64,000 nt of DNA from Mycolicibacterium aichiense (GCF_010726245.1 NZ_AP022561.1:124001-188000), one strand, 5' to 3'. Counted from the first letter of the stretch, positions 24,956 through 34,843 are shown. Notes: a model not told the origin generated them from the sequence alone. Translations and numbers: made by a program.

Positions 24956-27900
24956 GTGTCGAAGAGGGGATTCGTCCGAGGCCCGCGTAAGTCGACGCCG
25001 GCCGTTCCACCGGTTCGGGTGGCGGTCGCGCCGCCGCTGGCGCTGCCCGAGCGGGAGCCGCGCAACATCCTGCTGATGATTGCACTGCCTGCGCTGCTGG
25101 TCGGCATCATCGGCACGCTGGTCGTGATGTACACGTCCGGCGTTCGCTCCCTGCAGTCCGGCTTCTTTCCGATGGTGGGTCTGGTCGGGTTCGGTGCGCT
25201 GATGTTCAGCGGCCGGCTCGGCCGCGGCCGCCGCATCAGTTGGGGCGAGCAGGAAAAGCAGCGGCGGATGTATCTGCGCCAGCTCGACGACGATCGCGAC
25301 GAAGTGCAGCGCGCCGCGCAGGACCAACGCCGTAGCCAGCTGTTCGTGCACGGCGACCCGCAGGAGCTCGACACGGTGATCGGCGGCCCCCGCATGTGGG
25401 AACGCCGCCCCTCCGACGCTGACTATCTGGACGTGCGGCTGGGCATCGGGGTGCAGTCGACCGCCGACTCGGCGGTGTCGCTGCAGTGGCCCGAGGTACC
25501 CGTCGGCGAGGAGCTCGAGCCGGTGACGGGCCGCGCGCTGCGCGACTTCATCCTGGAGCAGAGCAAGATCCGCGGCATCGGCAAGGTGCTGAGCCTGCGC
25601 TCCCGCCCGGGATTCAGCTTTGTCGGGGACGATCCCGAGGAACTGCACGCTTTCATGCGAGCGGTGCTGTGTGAGTTGGCGGTTTATCACAGCCCCAACG
25701 ACGTCAAGCTGATGGTCGTCACCCGGCACCCTGAACTGTGGTCGTGGCTGGTGTGGTTGCCGCACAATCAACACGACGAGATGTTCGATGCCTGCGGGCT
25801 GCGGCGGCTGGTCTTCACCTCGCCCACCGAGCTCGAGGATGCGCTCGACGCCGAGTTGCATCGCAAGGGCCGCGGGCCGTGGACGCCGCCCAGCGGCTCC
25901 AGCCCGACGACCATGCTCTCCCCGATGGAGGCGGCGTCCGGCAACGCACTGGGCCCGCACTGGGTGATCGTCGACGACAACGTCGGCACGCCTGAGCAGT
26001 GGGAAGGCATCACCGGTCAGAAGGGCATGGCCGGAATAACGGTGTTGCGCTTGGCGTCCCGGCCCGGAATCGGAGTCGGATTCTCCGCCGAGGAGGAGCG
26101 CTTCAGCCTGCGCGAGGGCCGGCTGCGGCATCGCAATGCCTTCTACGCCGTCGCCGACATGCTCGCCGAGAGCACCGCCGACCGCTACGCACGCTCATTG
26201 GCCCGGTGGTCGCCGATGACCGCGGGTGAGCTGTCCGAGACCGACAGCCAGGGCGGAGAGTTGTTGCGCGCGTTGGGTATCACCGATCCGCGCCGTCTCG
26301 ACGTCGATCGGCTGTGGGCCGAGAGCCGAGGCCGCGGGGACCCGAAGTGGGCGGTGGTCCCGGTCGGCGTCAAGCCCGGTGGCGAACTGCAGTACATCGT
26401 GCTGCGAGCCAAGGACTTCGGTGGTTTCGGCTTCCACTCCGTGGTGATCGGAACCTCTGGTTCCGGCAAGTCCGAGTACTTCCTGTCGCTGTGTAACGGG
26501 ATCGCGCTGACCCACTCGCCGGAGACGTTCATCGTGATCTTCGTCGACATGAAGTTCGAGTCGGCTGCCCAGGATCTCGCGGGCTTGCCGCACGTGGCGG
26601 GTTCACTGTCCAACCTGGGCAAGGACGACCGCCACCTCGCCGAGCGGATGCGTAAAGCCATCGACGGCGAAATCGCCCGCCGTTACCGGCTGTTCAAGGA
26701 CGCCGGCGCCCGCGATGCCAACGAGTACGAGGAGATGCGGCTGGCGGGCCGCGATCTGGAACCGGTGCCGATCTTGCTGGTCATCATCGATGAGTATCTC
26801 GAGCTGTTCCACCATCACCCCGAGTGGATCGACCTGGTCATTCACATCGGTCAGGAAGGCCGCGGCTGTAACGTCTTCTTCACCCTCGGCGGTCAGCGGC
26901 TGGATCTGTCGTCGTTGAGTAAAGCCAAGAGCAACATCGCTTTCCGGGTTGCACTGCGTGCGGAGACCGCAGAGGATTCCCGCGATGTGATCGGCAGCGA
27001 CGCCGCGCTGCACCTGCCGTCCAAAGAAGCCGGCTACGGTCTGCTCAAGGTCGGGCCGCGTGAACTCGAGCAGTTCCGCTGCTTCTATGTGTCGGCACCG
27101 TTCGTGGTGCCGAAGAAGGTGGTGACCACCGACACCACCGTGGACGTCAGCTTCACCCAGCCGCGCCCGCTGACATGGGAGTACCAGCCGCTGTCCGCCG
27201 AGGACAACGCCGCACTCGCCGAGGCCGACGCTCCCGAGGAGCCCGACGAATACCTCTACCACGCAGACGGTTTCAAGAAGAAGAAGCTGCTCGACGTCAT
27301 CCGGGAATCGTTGATCTCGCACCCGGCCCGCGCACCGCACCAGATCTGGCTGCCGCCACTGGAAGTCGGCGAGACCGCCGACGCTCTGGTGGAGCGCTGG
27401 CGCGGCAAGCCGTGGTGGGTGGATTATGGCCAGAACCCGGGCCTGCTCATCCCGGTCGGAATCGAGGACTTTCCCGAGGACCACGCCCAGCGGGTGCATG
27501 TCATCGATGCCGAGATGGACAACATCATGGTGGTCGCCACGGCCCAGCGCGGAAAATCCACCACGCTGATGACGCTGGTCACCTCCGCGGCTTTGATGTA
27601 CCGGCCCGAGCGGGTGACGTTCTTCTGTCTCGGCGCGTCGCTGTATCCGGTCGAAGACCTTCCGCATGTGGCGGGCGTCGTCAGCCTCACCGACACCGAA
27701 GGTGTGTCCCGCACGCTGGCCACCATCGAGGGCCTGATCCGGGCGCGGGAAGCGTCGTTCAAGCGCTACCAGATGGACATCGGCGAGTTCCGTGAGCGCC
27801 GATTCGGGGCGGCGGGCGGCGGCGGTACCGATCCCGACGACAAGTTCGGCGACATCTTCCTTGTCATCGACAACTTCGGCGACTTGTATGACAAGGACAA

Positions 27901-29026
27901 CGGCATGGGTGACCGCGCGATCTCGATTGCGCGCCAAGGCCTGTCGTACGGAATCCACGTCGCCACCAGTGCCAGCGGCTGGTTGGTCGGCCAGAAGCAG
28001 GCCCTGCTGAGTGTGTCCAATGCGCGAATTCAGTTGCGGCTGAGCAATCCTGACGAGACGCAGATGGGCACCGGCATGGAGCATCGCCGGGCGGCACGAA
28101 ACACCTTGGACCGTCCCGGGTTCGGTGTCACCAGGCTCGGTCAGGAACTGCTGATCGGGTTGCCTGAGATCGTCGGCCCCAACGGCGAGCGGATCCCCAC
28201 TCGCCAGGTCGGTCAGGTGATCGCGGCCCAGACCGGCGCGAGCAAGGTGGAAACGCTGGCCCGCCTGCCCGAACGCATCGGACTGCGCGAGATCATCGCC
28301 GCCTACCCGGCCACCGCCGACAGCCTGGACATTCCGTTCGCGATGGGGGAGAGCGCGCTGCAGGCGGTGGCCCTGCCGAGCCGGCAGGTGCCCAACCTTT
28401 TGGTGGTCGGCCGACAGGGCTGCGGCAAGACCAGCAGCCTGGCCGCTTTCGGGCAGTCGATCGCCGCGCGGCTGTCCCCCGACGAGGCGCAGATCACGAT
28501 CATCGATCCGAAGACCAGCCTGATCGGCAAGATCCAGGGCCCGCACGTGCGGGCCTACGCCTACACCCCGGACGATATCGACCAGGTGCTGGCCGATCTG
28601 GCCGAGATCATGCGGGACCGGCTACCACCGTCAGGGCTGAGCCAGGAGGAGCTGCTGACCCGCACGACGTGGACCGGACCGCACCACTATGTGCTGATCG
28701 ACGACGAGCAGGAATTGCGGCCCAGCGGAGCCATCGGCAAGGCCGCGGCGACGGCGCCGCTGTGGCCGTTGATCGAGCGAAGTCGTGAGATCGGGTTGCA
28801 CGTCATCGCTGCCCGTCTGCCAGGCAACTGGGCCGGTGTCTCGGCGATGAGCCCGTTCCTGCAGAAACTCACCGGTTCACGGGCCCCCACGCTGTTCATG
28901 GACAACGACCCGCAGACCGTGAAGGTGTACGGCCGTACCAGCGCTCAGCAACTGCCACCGGGTCGCGGATTGATGGTGACTACCGACGGGGTTATGGAAG
29001 GCGTATTAGTGGGAACACCAGAGTAA
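24956..29026 (+). CDS. eccC2: ESX secretion motor ATPase EccC, single-chain, three ATPase domains (ESX-2 type)
   Basis: About 1356 residues; not split into Ca and Cb as in ESX-1. Two membrane helices lie at residues 38-60 and 68-85. ATPase 1 has Walker A GTSGSGKS near residue 499 and Walker B LLVIIDEY near 610. ATPase 2 has AQRGKSTT near 862 and a Walker B-like LVIDNFGD with Asn where Glu is usual. ATPase 3 has GRQGCGKTSS near 1150 and YVLIDDEQE. Domain 1 powers export; domains 2 and 3 bind substrate tails in characterised ESX systems. It carries the motor of this locus, with the PE, PPE and Esx substrates encoded just after. Confidence 0.95.
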   Translation: MSKRGFVRGPRKSTPAVPPVRVAVAPPLALPEREPRNILLMIALPALLVGIIGTLVVMYTSGVRSLQSGFFPMVGLVGFGALMFSGRLGRGRRISWGEQEKQRRMYLRQLDDDRDEVQRAAQDQRRSQLFVHGDPQELDTVIGGPRMWERRPSDADYLDVRLGIGVQSTADSAVSLQWPEVPVGEELEPVTGRALRDFILEQSKIRGIGKVLSLRSRPGFSFVGDDPEELHAFMRAVLCELAVYHSPNDVKLMVVTRHPELWSWLVWLPHNQHDEMFDACGLRRLVFTSPTELEDALDAELHRKGRGPWTPPSGSSPTTMLSPMEAASGNALGPHWVIVDDNVGTPEQWEGITGQKGMAGITVLRLASRPGIGVGFSAEEERFSLREGRLRHRNAFYAVADMLAESTADRYARSLARWSPMTAGELSETDSQGGELLRALGITDPRRLDVDRLWAESRGRGDPKWAVVPVGVKPGGELQYIVLRAKDFGGFGFHSVVIGTSGSGKSEYFLSLCNGIALTHSPETFIVIFVDMKFESAAQDLAGLPHVAGSLSNLGKDDRHLAERMRKAIDGEIARRYRLFKDAGARDANEYEEMRLAGRDLEPVPILLVIIDEYLELFHHHPEWIDLVIHIGQEGRGCNVFFTLGGQRLDLSSLSKAKSNIAFRVALRAETAEDSRDVIGSDAALHLPSKEAGYGLLKVGPRELEQFRCFYVSAPFVVPKKVVTTDTTVDVSFTQPRPLTWEYQPLSAEDNAALAEADAPEEPDEYLYHADGFKKKKLLDVIRESLISHPARAPHQIWLPPLEVGETADALVERWRGKPWWVDYGQNPGLLIPVGIEDFPEDHAQRVHVIDAEMDNIMVVATAQRGKSTTLMTLVTSAALMYRPERVTFFCLGASLYPVEDLPHVAGVVSLTDTEGVSRTLATIEGLIRAREASFKRYQMDIGEFRERRFGAAGGGGTDPDDKFGDIFLVIDNFGDLYDKDNGMGDRAISIARQGLSYGIHVATSASGWLVGQKQALLSVSNARIQLRLSNPDETQMGTGMEHRRAARNTLDRPGFGVTRLGQELLIGLPEIVGPNGERIPTRQVGQVIAAQTGASKVETLARLPERIGLREIIAAYPATADSLDIPFAMGESALQAVALPSRQVPNLLVVGRQGCGKTSSLAAFGQSIAARLSPDEAQITIIDPKTSLIGKIQGPHVRAYAYTPDDIDQVLADLAEIMRDRLPPSGLSQEELLTRTTWTGPHHYVLIDDEQELRPSGAIGKAAATAPLWPLIERSREIGLHVIAARLPGNWAGVSAMSPFLQKLTGSRAPTLFMDNDPQTVKVYGRTSAQQLPPGRGLMVTTDGVMEGVLVGTPE

Positions 29027-29089
29027 TGGCGATCTGCAAGTTAGCTGCAAACGCAAACACATAAGTAGCCTTAGGTCGCCAGCACACTC

Positions 29090-29095
29090 TAGTAT
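29090..29095 (+). promoter_or_regulatory. possible internal -10 upstream of the PE gene
   Basis: TAGTAT lies in the 115-bp gap between eccC and the PE gene, the first real gap in the operon. No convincing -35 is seen. An internal promoter for the substrate genes would fit their need for higher expression, but this is weak. Confidence 0.25.
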
Positions 29096-29141
29096 CAGGC
29101 AAGATTGCAGGTACGCCTGTGATTACCGGGAGGAGAGCAAC

Positions 29142-29441
29142 ATGGTTTTGAATGTAAATGCAGCGACGGTGTCGACGTCGGCAACAACCGAGACCAGCCT
29201 GAGTGCGGAAATGGGCGCGGCCACGTCGGCTGCCTCCGAGGCGCTGATGGGTGTGCTGCCGATGGGCGCGGACCTGGACTCTGCACAGTTCGCTGCGGCG
29301 CTCAACGCCGCAGGCGCCTCATACGTCGCAACTGCCTCAGAGCACCTGGCCAATCGCGGCATGTTCGCGGGCTCGCAGGAGTTGGCCGCGGCGACCTACA
29401 CCGCCACCGACATCCTGAACAACGCGGCGCTGGTCATCTAG
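29142..29441 (+). CDS. PE-family protein, ESX-2 substrate (PE36-like)
   Basis: About 99 residues, predicted as the two-helix PE domain alone. The C-terminus contains YTATD, matching the YxxxD/E secretion signal required for ESX export. The typical Pro-Glu pair near the N-terminus is not obvious, as is often the case for ESX-2/ESX-3-linked PE proteins. It sits directly before the PPE gene (4 bp gap), so the two should form a PE/PPE heterodimer that EspG recognises. GGGAGGAG precedes the ATG. Confidence 0.82.
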   Translation: MVLNVNAATVSTSATTETSLSAEMGAATSAASEALMGVLPMGADLDSAQFAAALNAAGASYVATASEHLANRGMFAGSQELAAATYTATDILNNAALVI

Positions 29442-29445
29442 ACCG

Positions 29446-30678
29446 ATGGCAGACGCCTGGCCGACATTCTCGCCTGAAACCAACTACCTCCGGCTCATCG
29501 GGCCGGGGGCAGGCGGGACGGCGACGACGTTGGCCAACGGCGCGGCCTGGCAGGCGCTGATGGGCAGCAATGAGCTGGCCTTCTCGATGTCGCAGCTGAA
29601 CACCGCCGTCACTTCGCTGAATTTCGAGGGCGTCGGCGGCCTGAGTTCGATGACCGCGGTCACCGGACTCAACACAGCTCTGCAGCTGCTCGCCGGCTGG
29701 GTGCAGGAGAAGCCGCCGATCGCCGCCAGTGCCGTCTCGGCCTACGAGACCGCGGTGTCGTCGATGATTCCGGCGGAAGTCTCTATCGCGAATCGCACCG
29801 AGCAGGCCGCTGACGTGGGCATCAACCCAGCCGTCCTGGGTGCGCTCACGCCGGCGATCGTCGCGCTGGATACCGAGTACTACGGCGAGCACTGGCCGCA
29901 CAACGCCGGTGCGGGTGCCGCCTATGGCGCGGCCCTGGCTGCGCTTGTCGCCGCGCTGGCCATTCCGCCACCGCTGGCGCCGTTGGGTGCTTCGCCCGCG
30001 GCGGGTGCCTCCGCCGCTGCGGCTGTCGCGCAGGCAGCCGGCACCACCGGCATGCAGGCTGCCACCCAGGGCACCGGTCAGGTCACCCAGATGGCCGGCC
30101 AGACCGCCGCCGCACCGGCGTCGGCCGGTGGCGAGATGAGTTCGATGATGATGCAGCCCATGCAGGCCGCGATGGGCGCCATGCAGCCGCTGATGGGCAT
30201 GTTCCAGGCGCCTATGCAGGCCTTCCAGGGTCTGTCGAGCCTGCCGCAGTCGATGATGGGTCAGCTCGGTGGCCTAATGAACGGGATGAAGGGCGCCGAC
30301 GCCGCCGTGCCGGCCGCCGACCTGGTCAAAGCCGGTGCTCCGGTCGGCGGTATCGGGGGCGGCGGGGCCGGTGGCGGTATCGGCGGCGGTGGCGGCGGTG
30401 GCGGTGTACCGGGCGCGGGGTTGACCAGCTATACCCGGCCGACGAGCAGCTTTGCTCCGGAGAACTCGGGCAGGCCGACGTCGCTGAAGACGGGTCTGCT
30501 CAGCGCGGCCGAAGTACGCGGCCCGACCTCGTCGCCGATGGGTGGCGGCGCCATGCCGATGTCGCCGGCGCACGCCGGCATGCTCGGCCAAGGCAAGGGA
30601 GAGAACAGCAAAGACGATGTTGCGCGTGCGCAGGTCGTAGTGGGGCATGATCCGCAACGCGATCCGCGACTCAGCTAA
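29446..30678 (+). CDS. PPE-family protein, ESX-2 substrate (PPE69-like)
   Basis: About 410 residues. The N-terminal 170 residues form a PPE domain: FSPETNYLRLIGPGAGGTA (SPE in place of PPE), then AWQALMGSN and AYETAVSSMIPAEVSIANR. The second half is low-complexity: Met/Gln/Ala-rich, then a Gly-rich run near residues 300-325. It is secreted with the preceding PE protein, with EspG binding the PPE tip in the cytosol. 128 bp separate it from the Esx genes; that gap holds only a ribosome-binding site (AAAAGGGAG) that I can see. Confidence 0.87.
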   Translation: MADAWPTFSPETNYLRLIGPGAGGTATTLANGAAWQALMGSNELAFSMSQLNTAVTSLNFEGVGGLSSMTAVTGLNTALQLLAGWVQEKPPIAASAVSAYETAVSSMIPAEVSIANRTEQAADVGINPAVLGALTPAIVALDTEYYGEHWPHNAGAGAAYGAALAALVAALAIPPPLAPLGASPAAGASAAAAVAQAAGTTGMQAATQGTGQVTQMAGQTAAAPASAGGEMSSMMMQPMQAAMGAMQPLMGMFQAPMQAFQGLSSLPQSMMGQLGGLMNGMKGADAAVPAADLVKAGAPVGGIGGGGAGGGIGGGGGGGGVPGAGLTSYTRPTSSFAPENSGRPTSLKTGLLSAAEVRGPTSSPMGGGAMPMSPAHAGMLGQGKGENSKDDVARAQVVVGHDPQRDPRLS

Positions 30679-30806
30679 TAGCTCGTACTTAGGGGGTGCG
30701 TCCGTCAACGTTTGCCAGAGGGTGAAGTGACAGCTGGTCCGCCCCCACCCGATACTCGACAACACATCCCCTCACCGGGATCACACTCAGCAAAAGGGAG
30801 AAGCAC

Positions 30807-31112
30807 ATGACACTCGTCGTCACACCGGAGGTGCTGCGGAGCACCCAGCAGGCCATCGAGTCCGCGCTCGAGCACGCCACCGCCATCGCCAACGGCTACC
30901 TGAGCCACCACGAAGGCCTCGGCTCGGCGGTCTGGGGCGGCCAGGCGCAGCTGGCGTCGGTGAACACCGCGGCCCAGATCAACCACGACCTGCAGCAGAC
31001 GATCACCGGCGGCACTCGGTTGGCCCACGGCCTGAGCCAGGCGGCTTCGATGATGGAGCAGCACGAGGCCGACGCCGCGCACAGCCTCACCAGCTTCGCC
31101 GCGAACGCCTGA
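30807..31112 (+). CDS. esxD: WXG100 protein, EsxD-like (CFP-10-type partner)
   Basis: About 101 residues, helix-turn-helix WXG100 fold with the turn motif as VWGGQ near residue 43. The C-terminal tail is longer than in its partner and would carry the export signal, although a clear YxxxD/E is not present. It would dimerise with the EsxC-like protein that follows 32 bp downstream. The name rests on gene order and on the identity of the partner, so it is less certain than esxC. Confidence 0.82.
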   Translation: MTLVVTPEVLRSTQQAIESALEHATAIANGYLSHHEGLGSAVWGGQAQLASVNTAAQINHDLQQTITGGTRLAHGLSQAASMMEQHEADAAHSLTSFAANA

Positions 31113-31144
31113 CCCTCAGACCACCTACCGAAAAGGACTTGATC

Positions 31145-31429
31145 ATGGACAACATCACCTACAACCACGGCGGTGTCGCCGATTTCGCCTCCGACGTCGG
31201 CCAGCGATCAGCTCAGCTGATGGAGATCCACGACGATATTCTGCAGCGCACCAACGCGATTGCCGATTTCTTCCAGGGCGCTGCGGCGGGCTCGTTCCAT
31301 GAGGCGCAGATGCAGATGCTGCAGGGTCTGCAGGGTCTCGTCGAGACGATGAACCAGCACGGCACCACGATCAGCAACGTGAACGACAGCGCACATCAGA
31401 CCGACCTCCAGATGGGCAACCTCTTCTAA
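31145..31429 (+). CDS. esxC: WXG100-like protein, EsxC ortholog
   Basis: About 94 residues. The sequence (DNITYNHGGVADFASDVG, then GLVETMNQHGTT and the GNLF end) closely matches my memory of M. tuberculosis EsxC, the ESX-2 WXG100 protein. The WxG turn is replaced by FQG in ADFFQGAAAG, a known peculiarity of this branch. It forms a heterodimer with the preceding EsxD-like protein and is exported. ATG 31145 is chosen over the TTG two codons earlier because AAAAGGA lies upstream. Confidence 0.9.
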   Translation: MDNITYNHGGVADFASDVGQRSAQLMEIHDDILQRTNAIADFFQGAAAGSFHEAQMQMLQGLQGLVETMNQHGTTISNVNDSAHQTDLQMGNLF

Positions 31430-31496
31430 AGCCGACGTTCTCAGCCGGTGGGGGCGCACGGTCGGTGCGCCCCTGCTGTCTGTCTCGGGGAGAACC

Positions 31497-32330
31497 ATGT
31501 TGACGACGACAGTGGACGGCCTGTGGGTCCTGCAGGTGTTGTCCGGTATCGAAGTAGTGGCACCAGAGCTCGGCCTGCGGCCGCATCTGCCCAGTGTCGA
31601 GACCGCGCAGATGGCTCTGGCCCACCCCATCGCCGACGAGCTTCGCGCCGCGGGTGTCATCAACGATGCGGGCGGCGTCGACGAGGCGGTCCTGGAATGG
31701 CTGACCGTGTTGTCCCGCCGCGACATCGCGCTGGTGATCTACGCGCAGACGCCCGCGCAGGACATCGAACCGGAACGGGTTCTGCTGGCCCGCTTCGCAC
31801 AGTGGTGGGTTGCCCTGGAACGCAACGGGATCCTGGTGCGGCTGTCCGGTGTCGGTACCGCGAGTTCCGAAGAGTCGGCCGGAATGCTGATCAACTCGCA
31901 GATCGAGCGGCTCTGCGGCGAGATGAAGCCGGCGTCTCTGCGCCCGGTGACCATTAACGTCCCCGAATTGCTTGCGGCGGTTCATGATCAGGCGAGCCTG
32001 CGATCATTCCTGCTCGACCGCAGGTTCGACAGCGATCAGGTCACCATGCTGACGATGGCTGCCGACACCGACCGGTCGGCGCAGGCCTCGGTGGTTGCGA
32101 TTCAGTCCGGTATGCCCAGCGGGCCTGCGCGTTCGCACATCGAGAAGGGGGCGGTGACCATCCTGGACACCCCGCAGGGCAGGCTGGTGTCCGAACACGT
32201 CACGCGCGCCGGAAAATCGTGGATGATCATTTCGCCTGGGTCAGCCGCCAACATCGCGTCCGCGGTGCTGAAGATGGTTCGCCGACTGCCCGCCGAAGAC
32301 GAGTGGTACTCGCACAGAAAGGTTGTCTAG
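31497..32330 (+). CDS. espG2: EspG chaperone for PE/PPE substrates (ESX-2 type)
   Basis: About 277 residues, as expected for EspG. The N-terminus VDGLWVLQVLSGIEVVAP and the pattern LSRRDIALVIYAQ fit the EspG fold. EspG proteins bind the hydrophobic tip of the PPE partner and deliver each PE/PPE pair to its own ESX machine, so this should be specific for the pair encoded upstream. GGGGAGA lies before the ATG. Its stop codon directly abuts the start of the MinD-like gene. Confidence 0.9.
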   Translation: MLTTTVDGLWVLQVLSGIEVVAPELGLRPHLPSVETAQMALAHPIADELRAAGVINDAGGVDEAVLEWLTVLSRRDIALVIYAQTPAQDIEPERVLLARFAQWWVALERNGILVRLSGVGTASSEESAGMLINSQIERLCGEMKPASLRPVTINVPELLAAVHDQASLRSFLLDRRFDSDQVTMLTMAADTDRSAQASVVAIQSGMPSGPARSHIEKGAVTILDTPQGRLVSEHVTRAGKSWMIISPGSAANIASAVLKMVRRLPAEDEWYSHRKVV

Positions 32331-33362
32331 GTGACGAATCCCTGGAATGAACCACCGCGGTCGGCAGATCCCCGCGATCCCGTCGGCCGCGAAAGCTTCG
32401 GTGCACACCACCGCAGCCACCAGGACTCCGTGTCCGGCACCCTGCGCATCTCGGACATGGTGGCGCCACGCAAGATCCCGCCCGGTTCGGGATGGCGCAA
32501 GTTCATCTACAACGCCTCGTTCAAGACCATCAACCTCGGTGAGTCACCCGCCGAGCGGCACTATCGCGAACTGCGCGAACGGATCCGCAGGCACATTCGC
32601 AAGCAGTACGTCATCGGATTCGTGTCGGGTAAGGGCGGTGTCGGCAAGACGACGATGACCGCGAGCGTCGGCGCGGTCTTCCGGGAATGCCGTCCGGAGA
32701 ACGTGGTGGCGATCGACGCCGCGCCGGGCTTCGGTACGTTGGCGGGCCGTATCGACGAAGCACCGCCGGGCGACTACTCCGCGGTCCTCAACGACACCGA
32801 TGTCCAGGGCTATGCCGACATCCGAGAGCACTTGGGGCAGAACCAGATCGGTCTCGACGTGCTGGCGGGCAACCGGGCATCCGACCAGCCCCGCCCACTG
32901 GTACCGGCGATGTTCACCGGTGTGCTGTCGCGGCTGCGCCGTACCCACAACGTGATTCTGGTGGACACTGCCGACGATCTCGAGCACCCGGTCATGAAGG
33001 CGGTGTTCGACGCGTGCGACACCCTGGTGTTCGTCTCGGGGCTGACCGCCGACACCTCGCTGCCGGTGACCCGGTCCATCGATCTGCTCCGCTCGCTGGG
33101 ATATCACGAGTTGGTGTCCCGCAGCATGGTGATCCTCAATGACAGCCGCAACAACTACGACTCCGACGCGCGCAAGTATCTGACCGAGCGGTTCAGCCAG
33201 TCCGGTGCGTCGGTCGAATTCATGCCCTACGACCCGCATCTGGCCAAGGGCGGCATCATCGACGCCCAGCACGAGTTGCAGAAGAAGACCCGGCTGCGGC
33301 TGTTCGAGATCACTGCCGCATTGGCCGACAAGTACATCCCGGACGCCGATAGGCCGCGTTGA
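32331..33362 (+). CDS. MinD/ParA-like ATPase of the ESX-2 locus (Rv3888c-like)
   Basis: About 343 residues. An N-terminal basic, disordered region of about 90 residues precedes a MinD-type ATPase with deviant Walker A SGKGGVGKTTM near residue 103. The VDTADD segment near 210 is the Walker B equivalent. Relatives in ESX-1 (EspI) respond to ATP level and modulate secretion; the role here is not established. It begins at the base after the espG stop, and its own stop overlaps the eccD start, so it is part of the operon. A second MinD-like gene lies at 40591-41652. Confidence 0.88.
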   Translation: MTNPWNEPPRSADPRDPVGRESFGAHHRSHQDSVSGTLRISDMVAPRKIPPGSGWRKFIYNASFKTINLGESPAERHYRELRERIRRHIRKQYVIGFVSGKGGVGKTTMTASVGAVFRECRPENVVAIDAAPGFGTLAGRIDEAPPGDYSAVLNDTDVQGYADIREHLGQNQIGLDVLAGNRASDQPRPLVPAMFTGVLSRLRRTHNVILVDTADDLEHPVMKAVFDACDTLVFVSGLTADTSLPVTRSIDLLRSLGYHELVSRSMVILNDSRNNYDSDARKYLTERFSQSGASVEFMPYDPHLAKGGIIDAQHELQKKTRLRLFEITAALADKYIPDADRPR

Positions 33363-34843
33363 TGGCGAAGGTCTCGTTTCCGGCTCGCTGCGCGGTCGCG
33401 GTGATCTGCGGCGAACACCTTGTCTCACAGGTCTATCCGGCATCCGTGCCGGTTGAGGTATTCATCGACAACGTCGTCGAGTTGCTCAACGAGGAGCTCA
33501 AGCGGCGCGGCGTCCCAGGCCTAGACCCGGGCGTCGCGTATGAACTGAACCGCGCCAACGGGACTCGGCTCGACGTGACCAAGACGTTGGACGAGCTCGG
33601 CGTCGAGGACGGTGCGACCCTGGTTCTGGTGCCGGCCCAGGAGGGCGAGTCCTTCGAGCCGCAGTACGAATCGCTGTCCACCGGCCTGGCCCGAGTTGGC
33701 AAGCGGCTGTTCGCCCCGGTGACCGCCGAGACCGCCGCGCACACCGCGCTGGCGGTGCTGGCGATGGTGGTGCTGTCCGTCCTCGGGCTGGGCGTACATA
33801 CCAGGCTGCACACCGACTCCGTCATCCCGGCCATCGTCACCGGCGTGACCGGATTGCTTCTCGCAGTTGGCGCGGGTTCGGTCTGGCGGTGGTGGCCGCA
33901 ACGCGCCGACCTGCTGAGCGGATTCGGCTGGCTGGCGGTTCCGCTGTTGGCGGTCGGCTTTGCCGCCGGAGCGCCCGGTGGTGTCGGGGCTGCCCACGTT
34001 TTCATCGCGGCCCTGGCCGCCGCAATGCTCACCGTCGGAGTGGTCACGATGACCGGGCGGCATGTCACCGTCGCGTCGACGGTGGTGACACTGTGCGGCA
34101 TCGGCGCCCTGGTCGGCGTCGCCCGGATGTGGAATCCGATCCCGGCGCAGTGGCTGGGCATGTGCGCGCTGATCGGTTTGCTTCTGCTGCTGACGCTGGC
34201 ACCGACCTTCGCCCTGTGGACGGCCCGGATTCGCCCGCCGCACTTCGGTTCCATCACCGGACGCGATCTGTTCCGCCGAAGCGACGGGCTGCCCGTCGAC
34301 ACCGTCACGCCGGTCGACGACGAGACCGAGGACGAGCCGAACCCGGACACCACGCCGACGGGCGCGATCATCACCGAAGCCGCCCGACGGGCGAACAGCG
34401 TACTGACCGGGATCTGTATCGCGGCCGCGATCACGCTGCCCGCGGCGGTGTGGGCGACCCTGATGCCGGGCCAGGGCAAGAGCATTGCCGCGGCCGTGCT
34501 GGCCGGACTGTTCGTGCTCATCTTCATCAGCCGGGGCAGGGCTTTCGCCGACAAGCGACAGGCGGTCGCGCTGGTGTGCGGCGCCGCCGCAGCACTGTGC
34601 GTCGGTGTCATCCGGTACGTGCTGGCCGCACCGGCGGACTCGGGCATGGCGCTGCTGTGGGGCGCGCTGGCACTGGCCGCTTTTGCAGGCGCTGGATTGG
34701 CTGCGGCACTGTTGGTTCCGGTCACCCGGTTCACACCCCTGGTTCGCATGGTGGCCGAATGGCTGGAACTCGCCGCGATCGTGGCAGCGTTTCCGCTGGC
34801 TGCCTGGATCGGCGGGTTGTTCACCTGGGTCAGGATGCGATGA
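33362..34843 (+). CDS. eccD2: ESX membrane channel component EccD (ESX-2 type)
   Basis: About 493 residues. Residues 1-95 form the ubiquitin-like cytosolic domain (FPARCAVAVICGEHLVSQV), and the rest contains about eleven transmembrane helices. EccD dimers make the membrane vestibule of each ESX protomer and contact EccC. ATG 33362 overlaps the stop of the MinD-like gene (TGATG), and the gene's end overlaps mycP (ATGA). The acidic loop DDETEDEPNPDTTPTG lies between helices in the middle. Confidence 0.93.
   Translation: MAKVSFPARCAVAVICGEHLVSQVYPASVPVEVFIDNVVELLNEELKRRGVPGLDPGVAYELNRANGTRLDVTKTLDELGVEDGATLVLVPAQEGESFEPQYESLSTGLARVGKRLFAPVTAETAAHTALAVLAMVVLSVLGLGVHTRLHTDSVIPAIVTGVTGLLLAVGAGSVWRWWPQRADLLSGFGWLAVPLLAVGFAAGAPGGVGAAHVFIAALAAAMLTVGVVTMTGRHVTVASTVVTLCGIGALVGVARMWNPIPAQWLGMCALIGLLLLLTLAPTFALWTARIRPPHFGSITGRDLFRRSDGLPVDTVTPVDDETEDEPNPDTTPTGAIITEAARRANSVLTGICIAAAITLPAAVWATLMPGQGKSIAAAVLAGLFVLIFISRGRAFADKRQAVALVCGAAAALCVGVIRYVLAAPADSGMALLWGALALAAFAGAGLAAALLVPVTRFTPLVRMVAEWLELAAIVAAFPLAAWIGGLFTWVRMR

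Noticed and set aside
26603..28546. 647-codon minus-strand frame antisense to eccC
   Set aside because: High-GC shadow of a verified ATPase gene, with no motif, signal or ribosome-binding site.
33433..34824. 463-codon minus-strand frame antisense to eccD
   Set aside because: Ser/Thr/Ala/Pro-rich shadow; the + strand encodes a clear multi-spanning EccD.
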